Shown: positions 8,379-18,383, counted from the stretch's first letter. The stretch: DNA of 39,105 nt from Spirosoma fluviale (GCA_945883625.1 CAMCXW010000020.1:1-39105); one strand, 5' to 3'. The notes: generated from the letters alone by a model not told the origin. Numbers and translations: made by a program.

Positions 8379-9635
8379 ATGGCTTATTTATTTACTTCAG
8401 AGTCAGTATCAGAGGGACATCCCGATAAAGTTGCTGACCAAATTTCAGATGCGTTAATCGACCATTTCATGGCGTTTGACCCCACTTCTAAAGTTGCTTG
8501 TGAAACCTTAGTCACTACGGGACAAGTTGTTTTAGCTGGTGAAGTAAATACAACTACCTATTTGGATGTACAAGCCATTACACGTGAGGTAATTCGCAAG
8601 ATTGGTTACACCAAATCAGAATACATGTTTGAAGCAAACTCATGTGGTATTTTATCTGCCATACATGAGCAGTCGGCCGACATCAACCAAGGTGTTGATC
8701 GGGCAAATCCAGAAGAGCAAGGTGCAGGTGATCAAGGAATGATGTTTGGTTTTGCAACAAAAGAAACAGACAACTACATGCCTTTAGCCTTGGATTTGGC
8801 TCATAAAATCCTTCAAGAATTATCATACATCCGTAATAATGAGCCCAACTTAATCGGCTATTTACGTCCAGATGCTAAATCACAGGTAACAATCGAATAC
8901 AGTGACGATCATACGCCACAACGCATTGATACCATTGTTGTATCAACTCAACATGACGATTTTGCAACGGAAGCTGATATGTTAGCAAAAATCAAAAAAG
9001 ACATCGTAGAAATTGTTATTCCACGTGTAAAATCGAAATTAAAGCCTGCATTACAAGCTTTGTTTAACGATGCGATTACCTACCATATCAACCCAACGGG
9101 TAAATTTGTGATTGGTGGTCCACATGGTGACACCGGTCTAACAGGCCGTAAGATCATCGTGGATACCTACGGTGGAAAAGGAGCGCACGGAGGTGGTGCA
9201 TTTTCAGGTAAAGATCCATCCAAAGTAGATCGTTCAGCAGCTTATGCAACGCGCCACATTGCCAAAAACTTAGTTGCGGCAGGTTTATGCGACCAAGTAT
9301 TGGTTCAAGTATCCTATGCGATTGGTGTGGCAAAACCATGTGGTTTGTTCATCGACACCTACGGAACAGCTAAAGTAAACTTAACAGATGGAGAGATAGC
9401 ACGGAAAGTAGAAGCAATTTTTGATATGCGCCCCTATTTTATCGAGCAACGTTTAAAATTACGCAACCCAATCTATTCTGAGACAGCAGCTTATGGTCAC
9501 ATGGGTCGTAAAAACGAAATTGTTACCAAAACTTTTCATGGTCCAGGCGGCCAAAAAGTAACTAAAGAAGTAGAATTATTCACTTGGGAAAAATTAGATT
9601 ACGTAGATGTAGTTAAGTCGGCATTTGGAATTTAA
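8379..9635 (+). CDS. metK: S-adenosylmethionine synthetase
   Basis: 418 residues from ATG 8379. The protein begins with the conserved [21 protein letters not shown], which contains the catalytic GHPDK. An alternative TTG at 8346 lies inside the promoter box and is rejected. The P-loop-like [19 protein letters not shown] lies in the C-terminal half. MetK forms SAM from methionine and ATP, supplying LipA, the tRNA/rRNA methyltransferase and QueA in this same window. It has its own promoter and terminator. Confidence 0.98.
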   Translation: MAYLFTSESVSEGHPDKVADQISDALIDHFMAFDPTSKVACETLVTTGQVVLAGEVNTTTYLDVQAITREVIRKIGYTKSEYMFEANSCGILSAIHEQSADINQGVDRANPEEQGAGDQGMMFGFATKETDNYMPLALDLAHKILQELSYIRNNEPNLIGYLRPDAKSQVTIEYSDDHTPQRIDTIVVSTQHDDFATEADMLAKIKKDIVEIVIPRVKSKLKPALQALFNDAITYHINPTGKFVIGGPHGDTGLTGRKIIVDTYGGKGAHGGGAFSGKDPSKVDRSAAYATRHIAKNLVAAGLCDQVLVQVSYAIGVAKPCGLFIDTYGTAKVNLTDGEIARKVEAIFDMRPYFIEQRLKLRNPIYSETAAYGHMGRKNEIVTKTFHGPGGQKVTKEVELFTWEKLDYVDVVKSAFGI

Positions 9636-9655
9636 AATTCACCAACTTATAAAAG

Positions 9656-9683
9656 AAGGTGCTCCTCATGGGCACCTTTTTTT
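9656..9683 (+). terminator. Rho-independent terminator after metK
   Basis: A 7-bp stem, AAGGTGC at 9656-9662 with GCACCTT at 9672-9678, followed by a T7 run. It closes the metK transcript 20 bp after the stop. Confidence 0.88.
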
Positions 9684-9740
9684 ATGGTTTATATTCGGCA
9701 TTATTTGAACAAATTTTAGCCTAAGAGAGTTAAACACATC

Positions 9741-10859
9741 ATGAGCATGACAGGTAAAAAAGGTTTTTATTTTAAGGAATTCGAAGAAAAAAGCATTTCT
9801 CCGTTTGACAAGCTTTTTGGTATTTTCAAAGAATTAATCACACATACGTCTGGCGATTTTGACGAAGCGATTGAATGGTTGCGCGAATTAGACAAAGAAT
9901 ATGAGTTGACCGATGAAAACTACACCATCGAAAATTTCATTGAGGACCTAAAAGCTAAAGGCTACATTCGGGAAGAAATCGACGAAAATGGTGGTACGGG
10001 AATCGGAATCACGGCCAAAACTGAACGTGCGATTCGTCAAACAGCATTAGAAAATATATTCGGGAACTTGAATAAAAGTGGTGCAGGGGATCACAAGACA
10101 AAAACCTCTGGTCAAGGGGATGAACTCACAGGTGAATTTCGCTCCTATCATTTTGGGGATAGCTTAGAGAAAATATCCCTAACAGAAAGTTTGAAAAATG
10201 CACAAATCAATCATGGAATAGGGGAATTTGAACTAGCAGAGGAAGATTTAGTGGTCGAGGATACGCAATACAAATCCCAAATGAGTACAGTCTTAATGAT
10301 CGATATAAGTCATTCCATGATATTATACGGTGAAGATCGAATTACACCTGCCAAAAAAGTGGCGATGGCTTTAGCTGAATTAATCACGACGCGCTACCCG
10401 AAAGATACCATAGACATACTCGTTTTTGGAAACGATGCCTGGAGTATTTCGATTAAAGATATTCCTTATTTGAAAGTAGGTCCCTACCATACCAATACCG
10501 TTGCTGGATTGCAATTGGCCATGGATATACTTCGAAGAAAACGCAATACCAATAAGCAGATTTTCATGATTACAGATGGAAAACCAAGCTGTGTGAAGGA
10601 AAAAGATGGTACCTATTACATGAATAGTAATGGATTGGATCCTTATGTAACCGAAAAGTGCTACACGCAAGCAGCTCAAGCACGGAAATTACATATACCG
10701 ATTACCACCTTTATGATTGCCCGAGATTCATATCTCCAACAGTTTGTTGATAAGTTTACGGAAGCCAATCAAGGAAAAGCTTTTTACACGGGTTTACGTG
10801 GATTAGGCGAAATGATATTTCAAGATTATGAAACGAATAGAAAGAAAAGACTCAAATAA
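9741..10859 (+). CDS. VWA-domain protein, partner of the downstream AAA+ ATPase
   Basis: 372 residues. The first 170 residues are charged and carry no motif I recognise. A von Willebrand factor A domain follows, with a complete MIDAS: DISHS at 188-192, T253 in HTNTVAG and D279 in ITDGKPS. There is no signal peptide or membrane segment, so it is probably cytoplasmic. The start of the next gene lies one base beyond its stop. VWA proteins paired with MoxR/ChlI-type ATPases commonly act as metal-dependent adaptors that present a client to the ATPase, as in magnesium chelatase (ChlD/ChlI) and the RavA-ViaA pair. The client here is unknown, and no chelatase or tetrapyrrole gene is adjacent. Confidence 0.85.
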   Translation: MSMTGKKGFYFKEFEEKSISPFDKLFGIFKELITHTSGDFDEAIEWLRELDKEYELTDENYTIENFIEDLKAKGYIREEIDENGGTGIGITAKTERAIRQTALENIFGNLNKSGAGDHKTKTSGQGDELTGEFRSYHFGDSLEKISLTESLKNAQINHGIGEFELAEEDLVVEDTQYKSQMSTVLMIDISHSMILYGEDRITPAKKVAMALAELITTRYPKDTIDILVFGNDAWSISIKDIPYLKVGPYHTNTVAGLQLAMDILRRKRNTNKQIFMITDGKPSCVKEKDGTYYMNSNGLDPYVTEKCYTQAAQARKLHIPITTFMIARDSYLQQFVDKFTEANQGKAFYTGLRGLGEMIFQDYETNRKKRLK

Positions 10860-10860
10860 A

Positions 10861-12300
10861 ATGATTAAGAATTTAGGAGAACTAAAAGCCTCAGGCTACC
10901 AAAGTAAATCCATCAAGGATGAATTACGCGATAATCTTATTCAACACATGCAAGCCGGCACGACCGTTTTCGAAGGTGTTCATGGATTCGAAAATTCAGT
11001 CATTCCTGAATTAGAACGTGCTATTTTATCGCGTCACAATATCAATTTACTAGGACTTCGTGGACAAGCAAAAACACGTCTTGCACGCCTGATGGTAAAT
11101 CTTTTAGATGAGTATATCCCCTATGTGGCTGGCTCTGAAATCAATGATGACCCATTGAATCCCATTTCCCGCTTTGCGATTAATCTAATAGAAGAAAAAG
11201 GAGATCAAACACCCATTGCTTGGTTGCATCGTGCCGACCGATTTGCCGAAAAATTAGCGACACCGGATGTGACCGTTGCTGATTTAATTGGTGACGTGGA
11301 TCCCATTAAAGCTGCCAATTTAAAACTATCCTATGCAGATGATCGTGTGATTCATTTTGGAATGATTCCAAGAGCAAATCGCTGCATCTTTGTGATCAAC
11401 GAAATTCCTGATTTACAAGCGCGTATTCAGGTAGCACTATTTAACATTTTACAAGAAGGCGATATACAAATCAGGGGATTTAAATTACGTTTACCCTTGG
11501 ATGTTCAATTTATCTTTACGGCTAATCCAGAAGACTATACGAACCGAGGTAGTATTGTAACGCCGTTAAAAGATCGAATTGGATCTCAAATATTGACACA
11601 CTATCCAGAAAGTATCGCGATTGCGCGCAAGATATCTTCACAAGAAGCACGCATAAATTCGGCTCAAGTAGATCGCGTTCATATTCCCAATCTTGCTTAT
11701 GATTTACTAGAACAAATCATCTTTGAGGCTCGGCAAAGTGAATACATCGACCACAAGAGTGGCGTGAGTGCGCGTATGAGTATTTCGATGCTAGAAAGTT
11801 TAGTTAGTACGGCAGAAAGGCGATCATTGCTCAACAAAGAAACGCGTACAAGCGTACGATTAGCCGATTTTATGGGTGTAATTCCAGCTATAACAGGTAA
11901 AGTAGAACTCGTCTACGAAGGCGAGCAAGAAGGAGCGGCATTTGTAGCGGAACAATTGATTGGGCAAGCAATCAAAACATTCCTTCCGGGAATGTTTCCT
12001 AAAATTGAAAAGTTAAGTAAGAAAATTGAAGATAGCCCTTACAGTGCACTACTTGAAACAATCTTTTCAGATGGGGGCTTGGTCTTGTATGATGAATCAT
12101 CGGATACGGATTACCAAACAACCTTAGACGAGTTAAAACCGTTGAAAGCTTTAGTATCCAAATACCAACCTGACACTCCTGCGGCAGATCGCTATTTTGT
12201 GGAAGAATTTGTCTTGTGGGCCTTGGCGGAACACCATAAACTCGGAAAAAAACGCCTTCAAGATGGCTTCCAATTTAAAGATTTACTAGGTATCCTATAA
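10861..12300 (+). CDS. AAA+ ATPase, magnesium-chelatase ChlI / MoxR-like
   Basis: 479 residues from ATG 10861. An in-frame ATG at 10828 lies inside the VWA gene and is less likely. The Walker A-like motif is GLRGQAKT (65-72), where Ala replaces the usual last Gly. The Walker B-like motif is CIFVINEI (175-182), where Asn replaces the usual Asp. As I recall, the chelatase-like COG1239 relatives often carry this INE form, so it need not mean inactivity. Sensor 1 (FIFTANPEDY) and the arginine-rich LKDRIGSQI segment follow. With the VWA protein it forms a two-gene unit of unknown function, possibly assembly or metal insertion. Confidence 0.87.
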   Translation: MIKNLGELKASGYQSKSIKDELRDNLIQHMQAGTTVFEGVHGFENSVIPELERAILSRHNINLLGLRGQAKTRLARLMVNLLDEYIPYVAGSEINDDPLNPISRFAINLIEEKGDQTPIAWLHRADRFAEKLATPDVTVADLIGDVDPIKAANLKLSYADDRVIHFGMIPRANRCIFVINEIPDLQARIQVALFNILQEGDIQIRGFKLRLPLDVQFIFTANPEDYTNRGSIVTPLKDRIGSQILTHYPESIAIARKISSQEARINSAQVDRVHIPNLAYDLLEQIIFEARQSEYIDHKSGVSARMSISMLESLVSTAERRSLLNKETRTSVRLADFMGVIPAITGKVELVYEGEQEGAAFVAEQLIGQAIKTFLPGMFPKIEKLSKKIEDSPYSALLETIFSDGGLVLYDESSDTDYQTTLDELKPLKALVSKYQPDTPAADRYFVEEFVLWALAEHHKLGKKRLQDGFQFKDLLGIL

Positions 12301-12301
12301 T

Positions 12302-12330
12302 AAAAAAGCGCCCTAATTGGGGCGCTTTTT
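12302..12330. terminator. Bidirectional terminator between the ATPase gene and hpf
   Basis: GCGCCC (12308-12313) pairs with GGGCGC (12320-12325), flanked by an A run on the left and a T run on the right. It can therefore terminate the plus-strand VWA/ATPase transcript and the minus-strand hpf transcript, which ends at 12334. Confidence 0.92.
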
Positions 12331-12333
12331 CGT

Positions 12334-12672
12334 TTATTCTAAAGAAAGACTGAGCTTATCCGTTTTGACTTGATTGACTTTTGATTTGAATCGTTTAATT
12401 TGTTCAGCTAAGGCGTTCAATGCTAAATCCAAAGCCTCTTCAAACGAGCGAGCTGTTTCTTTAACAAACAGAATCGCTCCTGGAACAACAATTTTAATTT
12501 CTAATAACTTCTCTCGCATTTTACCTTCGCCTCTGGCCAATTTCAAAAATACCTCGCCGCCGGTTATTCGATCATAAAAAGTATCTAATTTATTCAACTT
12601 AGCTTGAATGCTATCCAACAATTTACGATCAGCACTGAAGTGAATAGCGTGTACTTGCACTTTCATAATCAT
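12334..12672 (-). CDS. hpf: Ribosome hibernation promoting factor, short HPF/YfiA type
   Basis: 112 residues (110 if ATG 12666 is used, which gives the usual MKVQVHAIHFSAD start). The whole protein is the S30AE/YfiA fold, with LDTFYDRITGGEVFLKL and the basic C-terminal helix containing EQIKRFKSKV. It lacks the C-terminal dimerisation domain of long HPF, so it resembles short HPF or YfiA. It binds the 30S decoding region in stationary phase and inactivates ribosomes. It lies on the same strand as the FAN1-like gene, 121 bp downstream of it; no clear promoter was found in that gap. Confidence 0.93.
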   Translation of the reverse strand: MIMKVQVHAIHFSADRKLLDSIQAKLNKLDTFYDRITGGEVFLKLARGEGKMREKLLEIKIVVPGAILFVKETARSFEEALDLALNALAEQIKRFKSKVNQVKTDKLSLSLE

Positions 12673-12793
12673 TAAATTTAAAGGGTGAATAGAAGCTTTG
12701 AGAATCCTAGCAAAGCCACAGAAAAACAGAACGTTTTAGATTCATTGAAAAGGTATATTATTTTCGAAAGCTTGTCAAGCAATTAACAAAAAT

Positions 12794-14431
12794 TTATTTC
12801 CATGCGACACGAATCAACTGGATAGGAATACCTAATTCAGCAAAGGTATCGTGCCAAAAATGCTGAATAGCCGATAAATGGTCGTTGGGAGACTTCACTT
12901 CCACAAAGCAAAATTCGTTCTCTCTTTGAATAAATAAATCCGGAAAACCTTTGGCATGCGTGGATAAACGTAACCACATGCATGTCAGAACTTGCTGTAA
13001 CGCGGGTGTTTCTACATGCATTAAAACCTTTTCAATTAACTCCCAATTTAAAAATCCCCACTCTACCAATGGATTAATGACGCCGTAATGTCGTGAGGCA
13101 ATAGTTTGCATGTGAACTAAAACGCTCGAGCGATCATGGAGCAAATCGAGTAATTGAGTAAACCGAGCAGGATTTACCTGTGTGAAATCGGTGGTTGGCG
13201 CATATTGAAACGGATGATGAAATCCGGAACTATGATCCGTAAAAATCAACTCCCACGTAAGTAAACCCAATATATTTTTCCAAACTCCATTTTCGCAAAA
13301 AGTAGCATAATAACCTTGAGCAACATAATAATCGATAACACCTTGTTCAACGCGGCCATTATAGGAACCGTCAATTATGATTTTATCCGCCTTTTTTAAT
13401 CGGGATGTGACTTGCTTTACCTGTTTTTTTGATGCGTGCCTAGCTAAATAATCTTGAAAAAAGTGCAGCTCCGTTGGATTTTCAACATGCGCTTGACCGA
13501 ATTCCGCCCAACGTAGTGCCTCGTCCATGCGTTTTAACTTAGTCAAAATACGTATTCGGCGCTCTAACGCTTGCGCAGAACCAGCCAATTCAAAAACCTC
13601 TAAAGCGTCCACCAAATGGTTTTGACGTTCAAGAAATCGACCTACCTGAAACAACAAACGTTCATAAGATGCAACGGCTAAGTCAGATAATTCGTTGGCC
13701 ATTGGTATGATGGTATCAAACAAGGATTCCTTTAGTTGGCCAGGATCCACACGATCCTGTTCCGCATAAAACCAGTCCCGCCAAATACTAATTTTCCATT
13801 TATCATCAATCTCCTTTCGTGTAGTGAAATAAGGCTGAAAATCCTCCTCCGCAATCTCCATGTATTGTCGGTGCCCCAAATCCCTTACAACAAATTCCTT
13901 CAAATCCCGATTCTTACTGCCAAAAAACAGAAACGAACAAAAATGATATAGGTCAAGCTTCAAGGGTCTAATCCATAAATTTGCATCAAACATATTCGGT
14001 AATGGAGCGTCAACCAAAATGTCAACAAGTGCTTGCTTAGCTAATGACTTAAGTGATTTGCTATCTACCGAAATAGATTCAAGAATTTGAACACATTGTG
14101 GTTTAGTGAGTACGTGTAACAACGCGGGGGTCAAGGTGGAATCAGAATAAATCCCTACAAAACCTTGGTTAATTAGCTCGTCCAAAGCCACCTCGATTGA
14201 CTCAATTTCGCTGTAAACCAACGATGAGCGGTTAAACCAAGTTACACTCCGGCCACTTAATCGAAGGTACATGCATTGGGCTGCGAATGAAAGTGACTGA
14301 AAGGATTCAACAAATTCGGATTCAAGCGGATTAAGCAAATATTTGTAATGCTTATCTACATATCGCAAAACATATTGAAAGTAATCCCAGTAATAAGTTG
14401 GAGAAAAATTGGGGGCACTTGTGTTCTCCAT
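12794..14431 (-). CDS. FAN1-like VRR-NUC structure-specific nuclease
   Basis: 545 residues. The C-terminus is a VRR-NUC domain with FPDLF (P497-D498) and EVK (E511-K513) followed by PND, the PD-(D/E)xK catalytic set of FAN1. An upstream Glu in CENGVWKNILGLLTWE may be the additional metal ligand. The N-terminal 100 residues (a YYWDYF start, and MYLRLSGRSVTWF with a possible winged helix) and the helical TPR-like middle also fit FAN1 in order and length. FAN1 enzymes are 5'-flap and interstrand-crosslink repair nucleases. No repair gene is adjacent, and the gene is probably monocistronic. Confidence 0.82.
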   Translation of the reverse strand: MENTSAPNFSPTYYWDYFQYVLRYVDKHYKYLLNPLESEFVESFQSLSFAAQCMYLRLSGRSVTWFNRSSLVYSEIESIEVALDELINQGFVGIYSDSTLTPALLHVLTKPQCVQILESISVDSKSLKSLAKQALVDILVDAPLPNMFDANLWIRPLKLDLYHFCSFLFFGSKNRDLKEFVVRDLGHRQYMEIAEEDFQPYFTTRKEIDDKWKISIWRDWFYAEQDRVDPGQLKESLFDTIIPMANELSDLAVASYERLLFQVGRFLERQNHLVDALEVFELAGSAQALERRIRILTKLKRMDEALRWAEFGQAHVENPTELHFFQDYLARHASKKQVKQVTSRLKKADKIIIDGSYNGRVEQGVIDYYVAQGYYATFCENGVWKNILGLLTWELIFTDHSSGFHHPFQYAPTTDFTQVNPARFTQLLDLLHDRSSVLVHMQTIASRHYGVINPLVEWGFLNWELIEKVLMHVETPALQQVLTCMWLRLSTHAKGFPDLFIQRENEFCFVEVKSPNDHLSAIQHFWHDTFAELGIPIQLIRVAWK

Positions 14432-14534
14432 GAATTGGGCGAATAAATTATGCCTAAAAATAGGACTATTTTGGTATAATTTTCAAGAATTTCAACAGAA
14501 AATTAGATTTTTTCAACAATTTAACAAATGATGC

Positions 14535-14542
14535 TATCTTTG
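14535..14542 (+). promoter_or_regulatory. pgk -7 box
   Basis: TATCTTTG matches TAnnTTTG. A weak TTTC stands at the -33 position (14511-14514, 20 bp upstream). It is the best promoter candidate for pgk, with a leader of about 45 nt. Confidence 0.55.
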
Positions 14543-14593
14543 CAAGCCTGATATATTTCGGGTTAATCAAACTATTCTAACGAAACAAAATTT

Positions 14594-15784
14594 ATGCTAA
14601 CGGTTTCAAATTTCAATTTTGCTGACAAAAAAGCATTAGTTCGTGTTGACTTCAATGTACCTCTAAACGAGCGTTTTGAAATTACGGATGATACACGTAT
14701 CAAAGCAACAATCCCAACGATCAAAAAGATTTTATCGGATGGAGGTTCTGCCATTTTAATGTCACATTTGGGACGTCCAAAAGACGGGCCAACTGAAAAA
14801 TATTCCTTAAAGCATTTAGTAACACCGCTTTCTCTGGTGTTTGGAGTAAAAGTAAAGTTTGCCACCGATTGCATTGGCGATGATGCCATTGCGTTAGCAG
14901 CTGAATTACAACCTGGTGAAATTTTGTTATTAGAAAACTTGCGTTTTTACAAAGAGGAGGAAAAGGGAGATGAAGCATTTGCCCAAAAATTAGCTCAGTT
15001 AGGAAATGTCTGGGTAAATGATGCATTTGGTACTGCACACCGAGCACATGCTTCAACGGCTGTCATGGGTAAATTCGTTACGGATAAAGTAGCAGGATAT
15101 GTGATGCAAGCCGAGCTTGAAAATGCGAAGAAAATTCTTGACTATTCAGAACGCCCCTTTACAGCTATCATGGGAGGGTCAAAAATTTCAGATAAAATCT
15201 TAATTATTGAACGATTACTTGATAAGGTAGACAACTTGATTATTGGTGGTGGAATGACCTACACATTCTCATTGGCAGAAGGTGGTAAAATTGGTAAATC
15301 AATTTCAGAGCCAGATAAAGTTGCACTCGCGAAAGAACTAATTCTGAAAGCGAAAGAAAAAGGAGTTAATCTAATTATGCCGGTTGATAATGTATGTGCA
15401 GATGATTTTAATAACAATGCCAACCGCCAAATAGTTAGTCGGGGCGAAATTCCAGATGGCTGGGAAGGTTTAGACATCGGTCCAGAATCGGTAAAATTAT
15501 TCCAAAATGTAATTGCTAAATCGAAAACTATTTTGTGGAATGGCCCAATGGGTGTGTTTGAATTCCCGAACTTTGCAATAGGCACGAATGCGATTGCAGA
15601 TGCAGTTGTAAAAGCAACAGAAGAAAATGGCGCATTCTCGCTCATTGGTGGTGGGGATTCAGCATCGGCAGTTAATAATGCTGGCTATGGAGATCGCGTA
15701 TCATACGTGTCTACAGGAGGTGGTGCATTGTTGGAATACATGGAAGGAAAAACCCTACCAGGTGTTGCTGCATTGGAGGCTTAA
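14594..15784 (+). CDS. pgk: Phosphoglycerate kinase
   Basis: 396 residues, the normal length. The signature [10 protein letters not shown] begins near residue 16, SHLGRPK forms the substrate-binding region, [15 protein letters not shown] follows, and the nucleotide-binding half carries GGSKISDK and the C-terminal GGGDSASAV. It catalyses the reversible transfer of phosphate between 1,3-bisphosphoglycerate and ADP in glycolysis and gluconeogenesis. It is divergent from the FAN1-like gene, has a recognisable -7 box, and is followed by a strong terminator, so it is probably monocistronic. Confidence 0.98.
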   Translation: MLTVSNFNFADKKALVRVDFNVPLNERFEITDDTRIKATIPTIKKILSDGGSAILMSHLGRPKDGPTEKYSLKHLVTPLSLVFGVKVKFATDCIGDDAIALAAELQPGEILLLENLRFYKEEEKGDEAFAQKLAQLGNVWVNDAFGTAHRAHASTAVMGKFVTDKVAGYVMQAELENAKKILDYSERPFTAIMGGSKISDKILIIERLLDKVDNLIIGGGMTYTFSLAEGGKIGKSISEPDKVALAKELILKAKEKGVNLIMPVDNVCADDFNNNANRQIVSRGEIPDGWEGLDIGPESVKLFQNVIAKSKTILWNGPMGVFEFPNFAIGTNAIADAVVKATEENGAFSLIGGGDSASAVNNAGYGDRVSYVSTGGGALLEYMEGKTLPGVAALEA

Positions 15785-15804
15785 TTATCCTAGATATTTA
15801 TTTT

Positions 15805-15836
15805 AAAAGGCGAGGATTTGTTTCCTTGCCTTTTTG
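15805..15836 (+). terminator. Rho-independent terminator after pgk
   Basis: AAAAGGCGAGGA (15805-15816) pairs with TCCTTGCCTTTT (15823-15834), apart from one G-T wobble, and ends in a T run. Confidence 0.9.
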
Positions 15837-15865
15837 TATTTTAGTCTTTTGTTCAATATTTGCTC

Positions 15866-18322
15866 ATGATTTATCCCAACGAACCCGTACAATTAAAGTC
15901 GACCTATATTAGTTTAGACAGTCGGCAAATATATGAGCCAACTGATACGGCATTTTTTGCTGTTCGAGGACTACACCATGATGGGCATCAATTCATTGAA
16001 TCACTTTATCAAAAAGGGGTTCGAGAATTCGTTGTTGAAAAAATGGCTTGGCACGGTCCACTAGCAGAAAAAGCAAAATCATGGAGCAATACATCTATTT
16101 GGGTCGTAAATAATAGCATCGAAACCTTACAACACATTGCGCATTTACACCGAACAGGCTTTGGGTTACCCGTTGTAGCAATTACTGGATCCAATGGAAA
16201 GACAACGTGTAAGGAATGGTTATTTACACTCACAAAATCAAAATTTCAAGTAGTCCGAAGTCCAAAGAGTTTCAATTCACAAATAGGGGTTCCACTTTCC
16301 GTTTGGGGAATACGAAACCAACATACATTAGGTATTTTCGAAGCAGGTATTTCTAAGTTAGGCGAAATGAATCGCTTAGAACCCATCATTCGACCAGAAT
16401 TTGGAATATTAACGCATTTTGGGGAAGCACATAGTAAGAATTTTGAAAAGGAATCAGATAAATTAATTGAAAAACTTCAACTATTCCGACACGCAAAAAA
16501 ACTAATTTATCGAGCAACATCGAATACTGACCCAGTGGTAAAAGAGGCGATGCAAGTAATTAATCCGACATGCCAATTGATAAGTTGGAGCACAACTGAC
16601 CCAACTCAATCCATATATGTTTACTGGAAGATTACGGGGAAAATAAGCCAATTAAAATTTCAGAAACGCAATCAATCTGAAACTTTCTTAGCAGTACAAT
16701 GTGCTTTACATGATGAAGCATCATTAGAGAACTTAAGCCATTGTCTCATTCAGGCCCACTTTTTGGGTATGACTAATGAGGAAATTAATGCCGCAGTGAT
16801 TGGTGTTAAACCAGTGTCTATGCGGCTAGAAATAAAAGAAGGAGTTCGTAATAATCAACTTATCGATGATTCATATAACAATGATTTAGATGGATTAAAA
16901 TTAGCACTGCCACTATTTAAGCGCTACGAAGAAAAAAACAAAGTTTTAATCATTAGTGATTTTATAGAAACTGGAATAGAAGAGGCCGACTTATACAAAC
17001 AAATAGCCCTGTTACTAAAACAACAAAAAATTGAAAAAGTATATGGCATCGGAACTCAAATCGAGCGAAATAAACAATATTTCAATGATTTAAATAACTA
17101 TACAACAGCGGAGTCATTGGTAGAATCAGGGGATCTAACAAACCTACAAGATTCAATAATACTATTGAAAGGAGCACGAAAATTTGCCTTTGAAAAAATA
17201 GTAAATGCTTTAGAGACGAAAACACATTGTACTCAACTCGAAATTAATCTAGAAACATTACACCATAACTTAAATTACTATCGTAATCTAGTAGGAAAAG
17301 AGACTAAAATAATGGGCATGGTAAAAGCACAAGCCTATGGAGCAGGTGCTGTAGAAATAGCCAAAATACTACAATCGCAAGGAATTGAATATCTAACAGT
17401 AGCGTATACAGACGAAGGTATACAATTAAGAAACAATGGAATTTATACACCCATTATGGTGATGAATCCCCAAGTGGAAGAATTCGATAAAATGGCTTCA
17501 TATGCGTTAGAACCTGAGATATATAATTTCAGCTTATTAAAAGCGATAGACGAATACAGTAGCCACCATAACAAAAACATCAAAATCCATCTGAAATTAG
17601 ATACAGGAATGAAGCGCTTAGGGTTTGAAATGAATGAAATTGACAAGCTAAACGATGAATTAAATCAAATGCCCCAACTATGGGTTGTGAGTATTTTAAG
17701 CCATTTAGCAGCCTCAGAAAACCCAAAGCATAAAGAATTTACATTACACCAAATTAAACAATTTGAAAATGCCTCTCAGGCAATAAGTGATCACTTAGGC
17801 TATAAACCATTATGGCATATAGCTAATTCAGCTGCTATACAAAATTACCCAGAATCAAGGTTCGATATGGTGAGATTGGGCATCAGTATGTATGGAATTT
17901 CTGGTAATTCGGTCGAAAAAAAATCACTAGAAAACGTATTAACACTAAAAACCTATGTTTCACAGGTAAAAAATGTAGCAAAAGGTGAAACAGTAGGCTA
18001 CGGTCGGATAGGACAATTTCAAGAAGATGGTAAGATTGCTACCCTCGCAATTGGTTATGCAGATGGCTATAATCGATCACTTGGTTCAGGAGCAGGACTA
18101 TTTGAAATAAGGGGTCAATTATGCCCAACAGTAGGAAGTATTTGCATGGACATGTGCATGGTAGATGTTAGCCATTTACCAGAAATAAATGAGGGAGACG
18201 AGGCAATCGTTTTTGGCGGAAAAATACAAATAGGAAACTTAGCAAAAGCAGCTCAAACTATTCCATATGAAATGATGACTGGAATATCATCTAGAGTAAA
18301 ACGCATTTACATTCGAGACTAA
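15866..18322 (+). CDS. Bifunctional MurF ligase / alanine racemase fusion
   Basis: 818 residues from ATG 15866; a TTG two codons upstream is less likely. The N-terminal half is MurF, with ATP-binding TGSNGKTT (about 107-114), EAGISKLGEM, GEAHS and the DDSYNND motif near 335. The C-terminal half, from about residue 455, is a fold-type III alanine racemase with PLP Lys K487 in MVKAQAYG and IGYADGYNRS and CMDMCMVDVS near the end. It supplies D-alanine and adds D-Ala-D-Ala to the UDP-MurNAc tripeptide. This fusion is known in many Bacteroidota. The PLP motif reads KAQAYG where KANAYG is more common. Confidence 0.96.
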   Translation: MIYPNEPVQLKSTYISLDSRQIYEPTDTAFFAVRGLHHDGHQFIESLYQKGVREFVVEKMAWHGPLAEKAKSWSNTSIWVVNNSIETLQHIAHLHRTGFGLPVVAITGSNGKTTCKEWLFTLTKSKFQVVRSPKSFNSQIGVPLSVWGIRNQHTLGIFEAGISKLGEMNRLEPIIRPEFGILTHFGEAHSKNFEKESDKLIEKLQLFRHAKKLIYRATSNTDPVVKEAMQVINPTCQLISWSTTDPTQSIYVYWKITGKISQLKFQKRNQSETFLAVQCALHDEASLENLSHCLIQAHFLGMTNEEINAAVIGVKPVSMRLEIKEGVRNNQLIDDSYNNDLDGLKLALPLFKRYEEKNKVLIISDFIETGIEEADLYKQIALLLKQQKIEKVYGIGTQIERNKQYFNDLNNYTTAESLVESGDLTNLQDSIILLKGARKFAFEKIVNALETKTHCTQLEINLETLHHNLNYYRNLVGKETKIMGMVKAQAYGAGAVEIAKILQSQGIEYLTVAYTDEGIQLRNNGIYTPIMVMNPQVEEFDKMASYALEPEIYNFSLLKAIDEYSSHHNKNIKIHLKLDTGMKRLGFEMNEIDKLNDELNQMPQLWVVSILSHLAASENPKHKEFTLHQIKQFENASQAISDHLGYKPLWHIANSAAIQNYPESRFDMVRLGISMYGISGNSVEKKSLENVLTLKTYVSQVKNVAKGETVGYGRIGQFQEDGKIATLAIGYADGYNRSLGSGAGLFEIRGQLCPTVGSICMDMCMVDVSHLPEINEGDEAIVFGGKIQIGNLAKAAQTIPYEMMTGISSRVKRIYIRD

Positions 18323-18348
18323 AACATACAAATCTTACACGAAATTTC

Positions 18349-18383
18349 AGACTGCATGAAAAAATTCTTGCGGTCTTTTTTTT
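18349..18383 (+). terminator. Rho-independent terminator after murF-alr
   Basis: AGACTGCA (18349-18356) pairs with TGCGGTCT (18369-18376) with one T-G wobble, followed by a T8 run. Confidence 0.88.

Noticed and set aside
14594-15645. Long minus-strand frames opposite pgk
   Set aside because: They are mirror frames of a clear pgk gene, with no recognisable domain.
15848-15862. murF-alr promoter box near TTTG
   Set aside because: The TTTG copies lack TA at the right spacing; not a TAnnTTTG match.
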